A DNA stretch of 64,000 bases, taken from contig WJXW01000006.1 in NCBI GenBank assembly GCA_015832175.1, positions 434,001 to 498,000 on the forward strand, written 5' to 3'. The notes under the pieces were generated by a model, which was given only the letters and a program-made list of their open reading frames with translations, did not search any database and was not told the DNA's origin. Source of the stretch: Paraphaeosphaeria minitans. Taxonomy: Eukaryota > Ascomycota > Dothideomycetes > Pleosporales > Didymosphaeriaceae. Of this stretch, positions 1-9,869 are shown piece after piece (position 1 is the stretch's first letter; each line of letters begins with the position of its first letter). A program made the position numbers and the translations under genes.

Positions 1-1458
1 AAATGATGGAAGCCAAAGAGGTCCGTTCACAACTTGAACGATGTATTCAAGATTCCTACTTATCTTTTCTAGTCAGCATGGGCTAAGCACAAAGCTGCCG
101 GCGAATATGACAACAAGAAGTGGAACGGGTTCGATAAGAAGCGTCACAACAAAGATGTCATCAAGTGCAAGAACGGGAAGGCCGAGGCCGTGAAAGGTGA
201 CGCCGACCAAACGTACAAGTGCAAGGACATTGACATGTACGACTTCAAGACGCATGAAGAGCTGGGAAGCGTCGACGGTGAGGGATCGGGTTCTTGGGGG
301 TGGACTCACAAAGGTCGCGACTTCATTGCCATCGGACAAACCGACGGCGCCGCTTTTGCTGAAGTCACCAAGAACGGAAAGCTCGTCTATCTCGGACGCT
401 TGCCTGCGCAAGCAAGCCCTGTTATCTGGCGTGAGATCAAGGTCAGCGGCGATTACCTAGTTGTGGGCTCAGAGGGTGTAAACCACGGGGTTCAAATCTT
501 CGACATGAAGAAGCTACTCAAGATTGACCCTAAGAAGCCCAAGACTTTCAACACGTCGACCGATCTCACCGGTCTCTTCACCGACTACCTCGAAGTCGGC
601 CGCTCGCACAATGTGGTTGTCAACTTCGAGAACGGAAATACCTTTGCGGTCGGAGCTCAACCTCGCAACTCAACCTGTGCCTCGGGAATTATCTTCATCG
701 ATATGAAGAACCCCGCGAAGCCTACCTCTCCTGGATGCGCCTCCTCTGATGGCTACGTCCACGACGCACAGTGCGTAATCTACCGCGGCCCTCACAGGAA
801 GTACTGGGGCAAGGAGATATGCTACGGCTACAACGAGGACACACTCACCATCTACGACGTGACCAACAAGAAAGGTACCAACGCCGGCAAAGTCATCTCC
901 CGCACCCCCTACAAGGGTGCATCCTACACGCACCAGGGCTGGGTGCTTGATACGAACTGGCAAACCCACCTCATCATGGACGACGAGCTCGACGAGGGCG
1001 AAATCGACCCCGCGCGCACCGACCCGGAGTCCCCCGCCATCGACGGCTTCCCCGTGACCTACATCTTCGACATCTCCAACCTCGAAAAGCCCGTCAACAC
1101 CGGCTACTACAAGTCCTCCGTGCGCTCCGTCGACCACAACCAGTTCGTCCACGACGGCCTCGCGTACCAGTCCAACTACCAAGCTGGCCTGCGCGTGCTC
1201 GACGTCTCCGGCATCCCGCGAGACCCCACCGGCGGCAACGTCAGGGAGATTGCCTACTTCGATGTGTACCCCGGTGACGATGATCTGCCGGGCGGTGGCC
1301 AGGCGCTCTGGGATTTCGGCACCTGGAGCCACTACAGTTTCCAGAGTGGGTGGATTGTGGTGAACACTATTGACAGGGGTGCGTTTGTTGTGAAGTTGAG
1401 CAAGTTCAAGGGACGGGGATATGGTAAGAGGTGGGTGAAGCCAAGGACGATTAGGTAG
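1..1458 (+). CDS. Choice-of-anchor B / LVIVD-repeat-like protein, 5' truncated by window edge
   Basis: The 3' part of a gene that begins outside the window. A short exon (1-20) joins, in frame, an exon from 73 to the TAG at 1456-1458. The intervening 21-72 (52 nt) has a GTCCGT donor and a CTAG acceptor and contains an in-frame stop, so it must be spliced. The protein reads as repeated beta-propeller-like units such as GVQIFDMKKLL, GIIFIDMKNP, TYIFDISNLEKP and GLRVLDVSGIPR. This is the LVIVD-type pattern of the choice-of-anchor B family (often annotated 'regulatory P domain' in fungi), which is usually secreted. Its biochemical role is not established. The signal peptide, if any, lies upstream of the window. 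Family assignment rests on motif recall, so it is moderately sure; the reading frame is certain. Confidence 0.75.
21..72 (+). other. Spliceosomal intron of the choice-of-anchor B-like gene
   Basis: A 52-nt intron with donor GTCCGT and acceptor TTTTCTAG. Removing it joins exon 1 (ending ...KE) to SAWAKHK in one frame. Alternative use of the CAG four bases downstream would change the phase, so the CTAG is preferred. Confidence 0.6.
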
Positions 1459-3004
1459 ATGGCTTCCCCTGCTTCAAAACTTGATTGTACTGTACAATTA
1501 CGGTTTTCAATCATGTACAATTTGTGCACGAAAGAAGTATTTATCTGGCTTACACTTGGTGTTGTGAGGTTTCTTGACGATCGTGATGAACGAAACGTAT
1601 CTTTGTAGTGGTTTGCTTGCTTGTGCAGAGTAATCCCACGAACAGCAGTTGACAATTCAATGAAAGGCGAATTCCAAGTCGTGATGTTTCGTATGCAGAC
1701 TTGAAACACTTGTTCAAGGGTAGACAGCACATGGACATGAGGCATGTCGATTCAATACACCTACATAGGGGCGGAGCCTTCCGGGGTATCGAAGATCCAT
1801 GCTTTGAAACTGGCTCGCCCCCGCTGTCAAGCTTTACATCAGGATAAACAACCAAATCCGGTAGATTCGACCATAGATACGCCAGTAGTCACTGAACAGG
1901 AGAAGCCTGTTCAGAAATGCGTCTATAGTCCTGGGTTACATAAGAAAGTAGTAAGCTGAGTGGGAAGCTCGTCTCAGTCATGTGATCACCTCTTGGGTGA
2001 TCGTCCTGTAGGGCTCACAGGCCCTACCCGTGTATCTCATACGCCGGCTAAGCCCAACTACATAGTATACACAGGACCAAAGTGGTAGAACAGCCGCTGA
2101 TGAGATTTCTCACCCAAGTAAACACTCGCAAGTACACCCACGCAAGTACGAAATACATCTGCACCTAGGTTAGAAGAACCGCCGCCATCTCCAAAAACTA
2201 AGGTCAAGGCGTTTAAGAACAGCGATGGAAGTGTAGCCACATCCTACGCTTCCGCGTCCCCCGGATCGTAGACATGAAAACCATTCTCTTTGGTCCACCC
2301 TATTCAATCCTCTCGAGTGTGAAATGGGATACTTGATTCCGAACTTCTGCGGGCAAGCGAAGCAGTGACGAGTTCTAGTTCTGTCCAGCTCTATGCTCAC
2401 AATCTGTTATCGTAGTATAAGAGCGAACAGCATACCTCAAACACAACTAGGTAACATAGAATGCCCAACTTTCAACAGCGCACTGTCCTTCCACTCCCGA
2501 GGCGCGCGTGGCACGAGCATGACTTCCAGGAGCTCCATTTGCGGGCGTCCATGTCCGACGATGATCCCCATCCTCGACACCAACGCTGCGAAGTGCAAAG
2601 AGTCAGCGGACTTGAGCATGGTGCCATTTACCAAGGAGCTCGTATGCAGTGTCTCACTAAACACAAGCTCCTCCGTATACACCCACCCTGCCACCTTTCA
2701 ATACAATCACGTCCCTCCCATACACATCGAAACTCCTGAAAATCATGATTCACATGCCGAGTCTCCAGATAGCGTGTTTCTTCGCCTAGTATATGCAGTG
2801 CGTGATGTATTACCCCAATCCCATACTCATTGTGCACCCCGACCATCCTATATACACCGCTTCTCGCTGAAACCAAGTCGTAAACGTCTAAATGCCATGC
2901 CATGCCGTAAATCCGTGATCCGTAACCCGTGACCCATATGCTCGCATCTTGCGCTAAAAAACCACATAAACGCTCAAATCGTTCTAGTTGCTCGGTCCGC
3001 GACC
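1459..3004. other. Intergenic spacer with twin hairpins
   Basis: A spacer between the ends of two convergent genes. It holds only short ORFs without recognisable domains; the two longest (179 aa on +, 85 aa on -) overlap and are unconvincing. The visible structure is a pair of perfect 7-bp-stem hairpins at 1984-2027, listed separately. Confidence 0.6.
1984..2027. repeat. Two adjacent perfect inverted repeats
   Basis: GATCACC-tcttg-GGTGATC (1984-2002) is followed five bases later by GTAGGGC-tcacag-GCCCTAC (2008-2027). Both have 7-bp perfect stems and 5-6 nt loops. They lie about 530 nt past the stop of the first gene and could form a double stem-loop in RNA or single-stranded DNA. Function unknown. 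Confidence 0.6.
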
Positions 3005-5718
3005 CTACGCCGCAGAAACCAAACTCTTCCTCTGCTGCTCCTCCCAGATGACCATTTCGCGCCCAGACCTCTCGCCCCCGCGCCTCAGGCGGTCAATCCC
3101 CAAGTGCTCCAGCCCATCCCGGCCTACATGGATGCCGAACCCATACCGCGTCTTCCCCGGGTGACTCACATCCGCTTTCTCGCTCTGCCTTTTCCCTCTC
3201 TTGGTACTCTGCTCCCTCAAATTATCCCGACTCGGACGAACAAGACTCGTCACGCTCTGCGCCCAGCTGCGCTCCGCATACGCGCTCCCCATCAGACGCG
3301 CCACAAGCTCCGGCTTCGTATGCGGGCGGCTGAACGAACGGTCCGTCAGCAGCGGGGACTGGTACACCCAGCTGATAATCTCTGCGAGCGCGGTGCTACG
3401 GTGCGGGAGGGCAGCACGGCGACGACTGGGCCAGAGCGCCAGCAGCGTAATGCCGTATAGCGCGAGGAAGAAGCACAGCGCGTAGAATCCCGGCAGCTCG
3501 GCAGCGACGCGGACGACGTCCGAGTTGGGGTAGTACTGTGTCCAGAAACAGCCACCTGCGAGGACGGGGATTGCGAGGGAGAAGAGGGAGACGAGGGAGA
3601 GGATGGCGGTTTGGTAGTGCTGGTTTTCGAGGGCGGCAAAGGTGGCGGAGAGGGGGAGGCGGGAGGCGTAGTCGACGAGGAGGGACGTCTCGGCTGTGGC
3701 GCCGCCGTTGGAGGCGAGCGAGATGTAGGGTCGGAGGACGCGGATGGTGTAGTCGAAGGTAAGGAAGATGAGGAAGAGGATGTGGCCGATGAGGGCGGGG
3801 ATGAAGGAGTAGAGGAAGTTGGAGGCGGAGAAGCCGGCGGCGTTAGTGCGGGCGAAGACTTGCGGGAGGAAGCCGAGGCGGACGGCGCTGTTGACGAAGC
3901 TGATGACGAGGAAGGCTATGAGGAGGATCATGGCCGTGACGATCCAGAGGAGCACGGCGGACGTGCGCAACCACCAGGGGAGGTATCGCAGACGGACGCT
4001 GGGGCTGCGGATGTCCATGCGGATGGAGAAGTCGCTTGGGTGGTGACTTTGCCGTACATCAGCTGTATCCGGATATGTGCGCTCTCCGCCTTTCTCTCGG
4101 ATGCGTCCGTCCTCGATAGAGTATCTTCGCGTTGGAATGCCCTCTTCTCCGATTCCGTGGAAGATGTCATTCGGGCGTCTTGTCGTACTCCAGTATCCCA
4201 AGCGGTCTGACCGTCCTCTCAGATTGTCAAAGTCTCGTTTTTCAAAGGTCTCGGCACCCCTGTATTCGTTCGTAATGTTTGAACGCTCGAGCAGCGCAAC
4301 GATATCAGCCAAAGAGCGTGGATCCCACTTCAGGCCAGTGGGCTTGCGCAGTAGCACCAGCAGCACCAGCAGTGACAATACCAGTAGTATATAAAGAACG
4401 ACGACTGTCCAGATCACGCCCTGTACAGCTACCCAGCGCCAGACTGCTCTGTCAAGGTCATATCGTACGTTGAAGGAAGATGCAAGAAGGGGTATCGTCC
4501 ATTGAAAAACCCAGCAGATGAAGAAGCAGACGCCGATTACTGGCTGCCCGGCGCGGAAGTACTCGATGCGAGGAAAAAGGAACTGCGTGGGGTAAAGCTG
4601 CAGAAAGATGGCCTCAGATCGTTGGCGGTACTGGCCCGAGGCCATGGCGATGAAGGGCACCACTCGCTGTAGTGCGACTTGCACCTGGATGAGCCATAGA
4701 AGAATGAGCGCACCGAGGAGGGTGGGCAGATACTCGAAAACAAAGTATCGGTTGTCGCCGAACACACGGTAATCCCATAGTCCAATGCCGAGCTGTCGGT
4801 TTGAGTAGATGGCGCAGAATATGAGGGCTGCAAGCATGAGCAAGCAGATGAAGGTGAACAGAAGCAGCCAGAGAGGGCGCAGGATGCCCGGTACAAAGTT
4901 CAGCGGCGCATGCGGGACGTCGTGTGCGACGAAGACGTCCTTCTGGGCCTGCTCTGGGGTCCTTTCCCGGTATGGCTGCTTCTCTTGTATCGCGCCTGCC
5001 TTTGTGTGGGGGGCCTGCCGTGACTGCCGTTGAGGCATGTGGCGCGATAGTCTTTCTTGCGTCCGAGCATTCTGGTCCATGTAGCCCAAACTGTCGTCGG
5101 AAACTATACGCTCGACTGGATAATCGGTCTCGTCCTCAGGCTCTGCGTCCGACACGACCGGGGCATCTTCATGGCCCTGGGGGTACATGCGACTGCCTCG
5201 CACTTCCTCATCGCGCGTGAGCTGATCGATGGCAAAGCGGATGTAGGGTGTCGTGTCCAAGCCGGGAGTGGTGGCCATTGACTCCGAGTCCATCGGACGC
5301 TGGGTGGTTGCCTGCGTGTCTGGTCGCTCCTCGGCAATGGTGGAGACGGGCCGGTCGGTGGTGGGTGGTGGGTGGCGCTGGACGCCGACTCCTCGTAATG
5401 ATGCTATCGGTGCGTCGTCGTAGTTCTGCAGATGTTCATGGCTCTCTGCTGGTGTGCGATACTGGGAAGGCGGGGTGCGGTACTGGGAAGGCGATGTTGC
5501 GTAGCGGGGCCGGCGAGCGTCAGTCTCGTTCGACGAGTTCTCGGAGAGGCTGTAGTAGCCGTCGGAGGCGGCTTGGGAAGCAGCAATGCTCTGCTGGGAT
5601 TCCGAGTGTGAAAGACGTGGACGACTGACTGTGCCACATTGTCAGTGGGCGGTGAACCGTTTGTCGCACTGGACTCACCGTTAGTTTGCTTGAGCTGGAA
5701 TGGAGACTCCAAGCTCAT
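3005..5718 (-). CDS. DUF3433 multi-pass membrane protein
   Basis: Two exons, 5718-5679 and 5628-3005, around a 50-nt intron (GTGAGT...CACAG), give 887 codons with the frame closed. The N-terminal ~260 residues are polar and Ser/Gln/Pro rich, as expected for a disordered cytosolic region. From about residue 262 on there are two similar halves, each with several hydrophobic helices (for example a long one around LRPLWLLLFTFICLLML and another near WLRTSAVLLWIVTAMILL). The duplicated '...PYISLA / ...PFIAMASG' motif after two helices is characteristic of the fungal DUF3433 family. No enzymatic role is known for the family. The gene is divergent from Nnf1 across about 800 bp. Start chosen because the exon-1 ATG gives a phase-correct splice; the ATG at 5293 would omit the conserved low-complexity N-terminus. 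Confidence 0.85.
5629..5678 (-). other. Intron of the DUF3433 gene
   Basis: 50 nt on the minus strand, donor GTGAGT, acceptor CACAG, phase 1. Total spliced coding length is 2664 nt, exactly divisible by three. Confidence 0.8.
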
Positions 5719-6516
5719 GTCGTTGGCAGAAGCACTAGCAGTATGTGGGTATGCGGAATGGCTGCCTCCTTAGTGTACCTCGGGATGTGCAGTCGATTTT
5801 GTACAGCCATAGCCACGCCGTAGTGGGCGCTGCTGCAGGTGGCTGGCAGAGGAGGCTGGGAGGCCAACCTCAGGATATTACGTGTCACAGCGAAGGCATT
5901 GGTGCGACAGGCTTGGGAAAGCGGCATCGATTGGGGCTACGAAACTAGCCAACGGCTGCCTTGGTTCTTGTCGTCTCAATCCAGGCGCCCAGCAGGTAGA
6001 TATGGGATGGTGGTGTTGGTGCTCTTGAGCCTTGATGGTGAAGGTGCATGCACATGTACGAGATGCTCGCTTAGCGGCGGACAGCTCACCCAAGGCGCTA
6101 AGGCTAAGGCGGTTAGCGTGTTGGGCGAGCATCTAGTGGCCTGCCTGCACCCTCCTCGTTGGCATTCGGCAGTTGGCAGTTGTCACGCCAGATCATCACT
6201 TCCAGTATCTGGGTGGGCCTAGACAGACAGTGATATCAATAATACCATTACAACTCGATCCAGTTTCGGTCAGAGCCCTCGTTGCGCCATCGTATGTGAA
6301 GTGTTGTGGTGAATGGGCCGTAGCGCGTTGCCGCATCACCGGATCGCCGCGTCGCCTGATCACGTGGGCGTCCTAGCGTCCTGAATCTGTCCCAGGTGAT
6401 AAGCAGAGTGCCAGCATTCACCTGTGCGCCGGAGCAGCCTCACCTCCACCGCCAGCACCAGTGCCGTCATTGCTTCGCACAACTTGTCGCACGCTATCTA
6501 TTCATCCTCCGCTACG
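5719..6516. promoter_or_regulatory. Divergent intergenic region between DUF3433 and NNF1
   Basis: About 800 bp separate the two outward-facing start codons, so both promoters lie here. No clear TATA box or recognisable operator was found. ORFs in this stretch are short shadows. Confidence 0.45.
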
Positions 6517-7232
6517 ATGCCGGGCGCGACACAATCCGAGTCGCGTTCGCCCTCCCCCGCCCCACCCCCGCCGATTGCAGACACGCCAGGCCCGCGCGCT
6601 CAAGGTCTACTAAACATCTATAACCAGGCCGTCGACGCGACCCTAAAAAAGTGCACCGCCAGCAATTTCGCGTCATGTTTTCCCACGGTGCCCCCCGAGA
6701 CGCTGGAGCATCTACGCACTCAAGTCCTCAACCAGCTGCAGCGCACATGGAAGCTCAATTTCGATGAGATCATGTTGAAGCGCAATGTTGTCCAGCTGCT
6801 CAACTCTTTGGACCAGTGCATTGAGGATGCCAGGCTGCGAAAAAAGCGCGCTGAGGCCAATGGGGGACCTGTGGAACCACGTGTGCCGTAAGTCTTTGCC
6901 ACCGCCCAGGGCAATGTCTGTCCGCGCGCCGAGACTGACGACAATCACGCAGACCGCATACGCTTCCACCCGCCGAAATCCACTTGGCCCATCTCATGCC
7001 GTTTCTCGAAGCCCAGGCTACTGAGATGAACACGCGACTCGCCGATACCCAGCAAGCCAACACGCAGCTGCTCACTACCGTTACTGCTCAGCGCGCCGAG
7101 ATGGAAGCTCTGGTTCACGGCCTTGAGAACGTCATCCAAGATCTGGAAACCAGCGCGCAGATGATGGGCCAGGAAGAGGTCCAAGGCCTGAGCAAGGAGA
7201 TGCGAGAGTTGGAGAAGGAGATGATGAAGTGA
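6517..7232 (+). CDS. NNF1: Kinetochore protein Nnf1 (MIND/Mis12 complex subunit)
   Basis: Exons 6517-6887 and 6953-7232 around a 65-nt intron (GTAAGT...CGCAG) encode 216 residues with the frame closed. Features of the Nnf1/PMF1 family are visible. After a Pro/Ser-rich leader comes LLNIYNQAVDATLKKC, then a 'cFPTVPPETLEHL' block, then a helix with FDEIMLKRNVVQLLNSLDQ. After a proline-rich hinge (PHTLPPAEIHLAHLM) follows a long coiled-coil that ends the protein. In yeast and filamentous fungi Nnf1 pairs with Mtw1 in the MIND complex, which links the inner kinetochore to the Ndc80 complex. Start: the upstream extension has only a GTG, so the ATG at 6517 is used. The length fits the family (about 200-250 aa). 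Confidence 0.85.
6888..6952 (+). other. Intron of NNF1
   Basis: 65 nt, donor GTAAGT, acceptor CACGCAG, phase 2. The splice falls in the hinge before the C-terminal helix. Confidence 0.8.
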
Positions 7233-8199
7233 GAAGCCCACAAGTTGAGCATGCGAAAGCAATCGCTCGCACCAAACCACCATCATGAGCACGCGCTACG
7301 GCGCTACGTCTTTGGACGTGGAATCATGCGACGCTTGCCTAGTCGAACTGCAAAGGGCAAGCCAGTAGGATCCGCTACGCCTTGTTGGCGGCCCGCCGTC
7401 CGAGTACGCGCATTGCGGGAGGATCGCATTCGGTGCTGCGGGGAGCAAGCCGGCTACCAGCAGACCAAAGCCATGTGCATAAATGTGCGATGCATGGCCA
7501 CCCATGTTACCAAATGGGTAGCTGAGGCACTCCTTTGATAGGATGACCTACAGCCTGGTCGCGGTACTAGAAGCACAGCACTAAGGCTTCGAAAGAGAGC
7601 AAGCCTGACAGATGACGTGGGCTCGGGGTGATGGGGGTGTTGTGGTGGCGATGGTAGTCAACTGTGGAACAGTACGTGAGTGCACTCGGTCGGCCTTACA
7701 ATCTGTACGCATTGTTTCGGATATCAATACAGCACAGTCGTCGCTCACAAGACTCCGACCATACTTCATTTTCTTTGTACCTCCTCTCTCGTGCCCCGAT
7801 CTTTTCGCGACAGGAATCTCACCATGCCGCCAATCGAGCTATACACTTCCATTATTAGACGCCCATGCAACTCTAGTTCCAAAGCCGGGACTTCAAGAGC
7901 CGAAGCGTAGGGTGCCGCGTGCCCAACTCCTCAGATCGGTACCAACATCGCAATCTACCGTTAATCTACACAATCCCAGTTTGGCGCTCCCACCGGCTCA
8001 ATCAATCAATCTAATATCGTCCACGGCAAAACCGAAACCGCACGATACCGACCACGCAACAACATGGCGCGAAAGTGTGCTAAATGTTGGTTAAAAAAAT
8101 AAGCCTCTAATAGTTCATTGAATCTGTATATGATGTCTCTGACAGCGATCTACTCCTGCTGCCCGCGATAACCCTCAGACCCTACCAAAACTGCTCACG
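7233..8199. other. Intergenic spacer upstream of the LPMO gene
   Basis: About 970 bp between two tandem plus-strand genes. No domain-bearing ORF, RNA gene or repeat was recognised; it presumably holds the NNF1 3' end and the LPMO promoter. Confidence 0.4.
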
Positions 8200-9010
8200 A
8201 TGAAGCTCACCACCCCCCTCAGCGTCGCCGTCGCCGCGTCCGCCGTGAATGGCGCAGCCCTGCAGCCCAGACACTGTGTGTCCGCCTCCTACTACCGCTC
8301 TGCCCTTCTGACCCTGAAATACAGACACCTTCCCCTCCATCGGCAGCTCCTCCGCCTGGCAGTATGTCCGGCAGACAGACAACTACCAGTCCAACGGCCC
8401 CGTCACAGACGTCAGCTCCAACCTCGTCCGCTGCTACACGTCCTCAAACGGCGGCGCGCCGGCGACGCAGAGCGTGGCCGCGGGCAGCAGTGTGACGTTC
8501 AAGGCGAACCAGGCCGTGTTCCACCAGGGCCCGATTCAATTCTACATGGCGAAGTACATGACCCCCTCCTCCCAACCACCCCGCGAACAGCGGATACCCC
8601 AGAGTTGACAACCCTACAGGGTCCCCCCCGGCAAAACCGCATCCACATGGGACGGCTCCGGCCCCGTCTGGTTCAAAATCTACACGGAGAAGCCCTCGTC
8701 CTCGTCCAACGGACTCTCCTGGGCATCCCTCAACCAGGCCAGCTTCGCCGTCACGATCCCCAGGACCGTGCCCAGCGGCGACTACCTCCTGCGCATCGAG
8801 CACATCGCACTGCACGGCGCCAGCGCGGTCAACGGCGCGCAGCTGTACATCAGCTGCGCGCAGTTGGCCGTCACCGGGGGCGGGGGCGGCGCGCCTGCTC
8901 CGCTGGTTGCGTTTCCCGGCGCGTACAAGAACACGGATCCGGGGTTGCTGGTGAATATTTATAGTGCGGGGAGTTATACGGCGCCGGGGCCGGCGGTGTG
9001 GACTGGATAG
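8200..9010 (+). CDS. AA9 lytic polysaccharide monooxygenase (former GH61)
   Basis: Three exons (8200-8275, 8325-8553, 8620-9010) encode 231 residues with every phase closing. A signal peptide (hydrophobic residues 7-20) precedes His25-Tyr-Thr-Phe-Pro, the start of the mature fold. Copper-site residues are His25, His92 (in VFHQGP) and the axial Tyr178 (in QLYISCAQ), with second-sphere His167 and Gln176. Cys62 and Cys181 would form the usual disulfide. The C-terminus (PLVAFPGAYK...DPGLLVNIY...PGPAVWTG) is typical of AA9. Members oxidatively cleave cellulose or hemicellulose outside the cell. No CBM1 is attached. Odd: residues LQPR stand between the apparent signal peptidase site and His25, so a second cleavage would be needed to expose the N-terminal His. 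Confidence 0.9.
8276..8324 (+). other. LPMO intron 1
   Basis: 49 nt, donor GTGTGT, acceptor ATACAG, phase 1. It splits the Tyr codon directly after the copper-binding His25 codon. Confidence 0.75.
8554..8619 (+). other. LPMO intron 2
   Basis: 66 nt, donor GTACAT, AGTTGAC branch-like motif, acceptor CTACAG, phase 2. Splicing gives ...YMAKVPPGK, the conserved AA9 motif. Confidence 0.8.
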
Positions 9011-9024
9011 GTAGGTAGGTAGGT
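9008..9024 (+). repeat. (TAGG)n tetranucleotide run
   Basis: About four TAGG units overlap the LPMO stop codon. The same tetranucleotide, in both orientations, recurs through the 49-54 kb and 62.6-63.1 kb spacers. Confidence 0.8.
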
Positions 9025-9233
9025 GGGGGAGGGGGGATGGGCTGTTGAGAGGGACAGGTTCTGGGTGCGGTGTACAACCGGTTAGATGTATGTCTGCTGT
9101 GTGTATCGTGTACCAGGAGGGTAATGTTCGATAGAGTATAAACCATCCACATGCCTGTTCGATTGTACTTCCTTCTCAGTACACCTCGGGCCTTTTGCCC
9201 GTGGACGTGTACCCGCTCTTCTCCGCAGCTCGT

Positions 9234-9715
9234 TTATAGCTCCCGCGCGTAGGTGATGGCGAGAACGTGCAACATGAAGGTTGCTTCGGCGGCGTGGTGC
9301 CAGTGGAGGGCTTTTATGCGTTCGGTGGTAGGAGAGGGTGAGAGGTTGCACTGCTTGTCGTAGGTGGCGCGGAGGTATGTGGACAGACGGCAGAAGAAAT
9401 GGGGGGAAGGAAGGAAGCAAGGAAAAGAAAGGGAAGGAGAGAAGTACTCTGTTCTTGCGCCGCGCTCGTACACGGTCATGTCGCCGTCTTTGAGCGAGGG
9501 GAATTTGCCGAGGGGGTTGCCGCTGCGGGCTTTGAAATCGTTGGCGGCTTTCGAGTTGGCTGTGACATGAATATTAGTGCCATATAGGATCGGGTGGTTG
9601 GATACGACATAGAGTGTAAGAGGCACGTACACATGCGGTCTACGAAGCGGATCTCGTAGTAAAGGTCGATGACTTCGAGGAGCCAGGCGATGCGAATAGA
9701 ACGCGAGGCTTAAAG
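9234..9715 (-). pseudogene. Truncated glutathione S-transferase-like gene
   Basis: Minus-strand segments match a fungal GST N-terminal thioredoxin-fold half and the first helix of the C-terminal half. A first piece reads RIAWLLEVIDLYYEIRFVDRM. After a phase-changing intron-like segment (GTGTAC...TCACAG) it continues ANSKAANDFKARSGNPLGK, FPSLKDGDMTVYERGA, then YLRATYDKQ and RIKALHWHHAAEATFMLHVL, and stops at 9234. A complete GST would continue for roughly 100 more residues. No in-frame upstream exon with a start codon could be found: a TAA lies just before the SRSIRIAW block. The missing start and missing C-terminal half make this a relic or 3'-truncated gene. A short functional isoform cannot be excluded. 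Confidence 0.6.
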
Positions 9716-9869
9716 AAACCAGAGGATTATTGGATATATTGCTTTGCGCCGCGCAACGAACTGTGAGGTTGTATAGTTTATGCGAAAAGATTGACCTGGT
9801 GGCGCGGATAAGACTAAAGGTTGGGTGATGTTTTACGAGAACAGCTTGCAGTATGTACAATGAGTTCAA

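Noticed and set aside
670..1332. 220-aa minus-strand ORF opposite the choice-of-anchor B-like gene
   Set aside because: Val/Gly-rich shadow of a GC-rich coding frame; no domain.
2437..2932. 85-aa (-) and 179-aa (+) ORFs in the first spacer
   Set aside because: They overlap each other, show no recognised domain and lack splice partners. The minus one looked protein-like but could not be supported.
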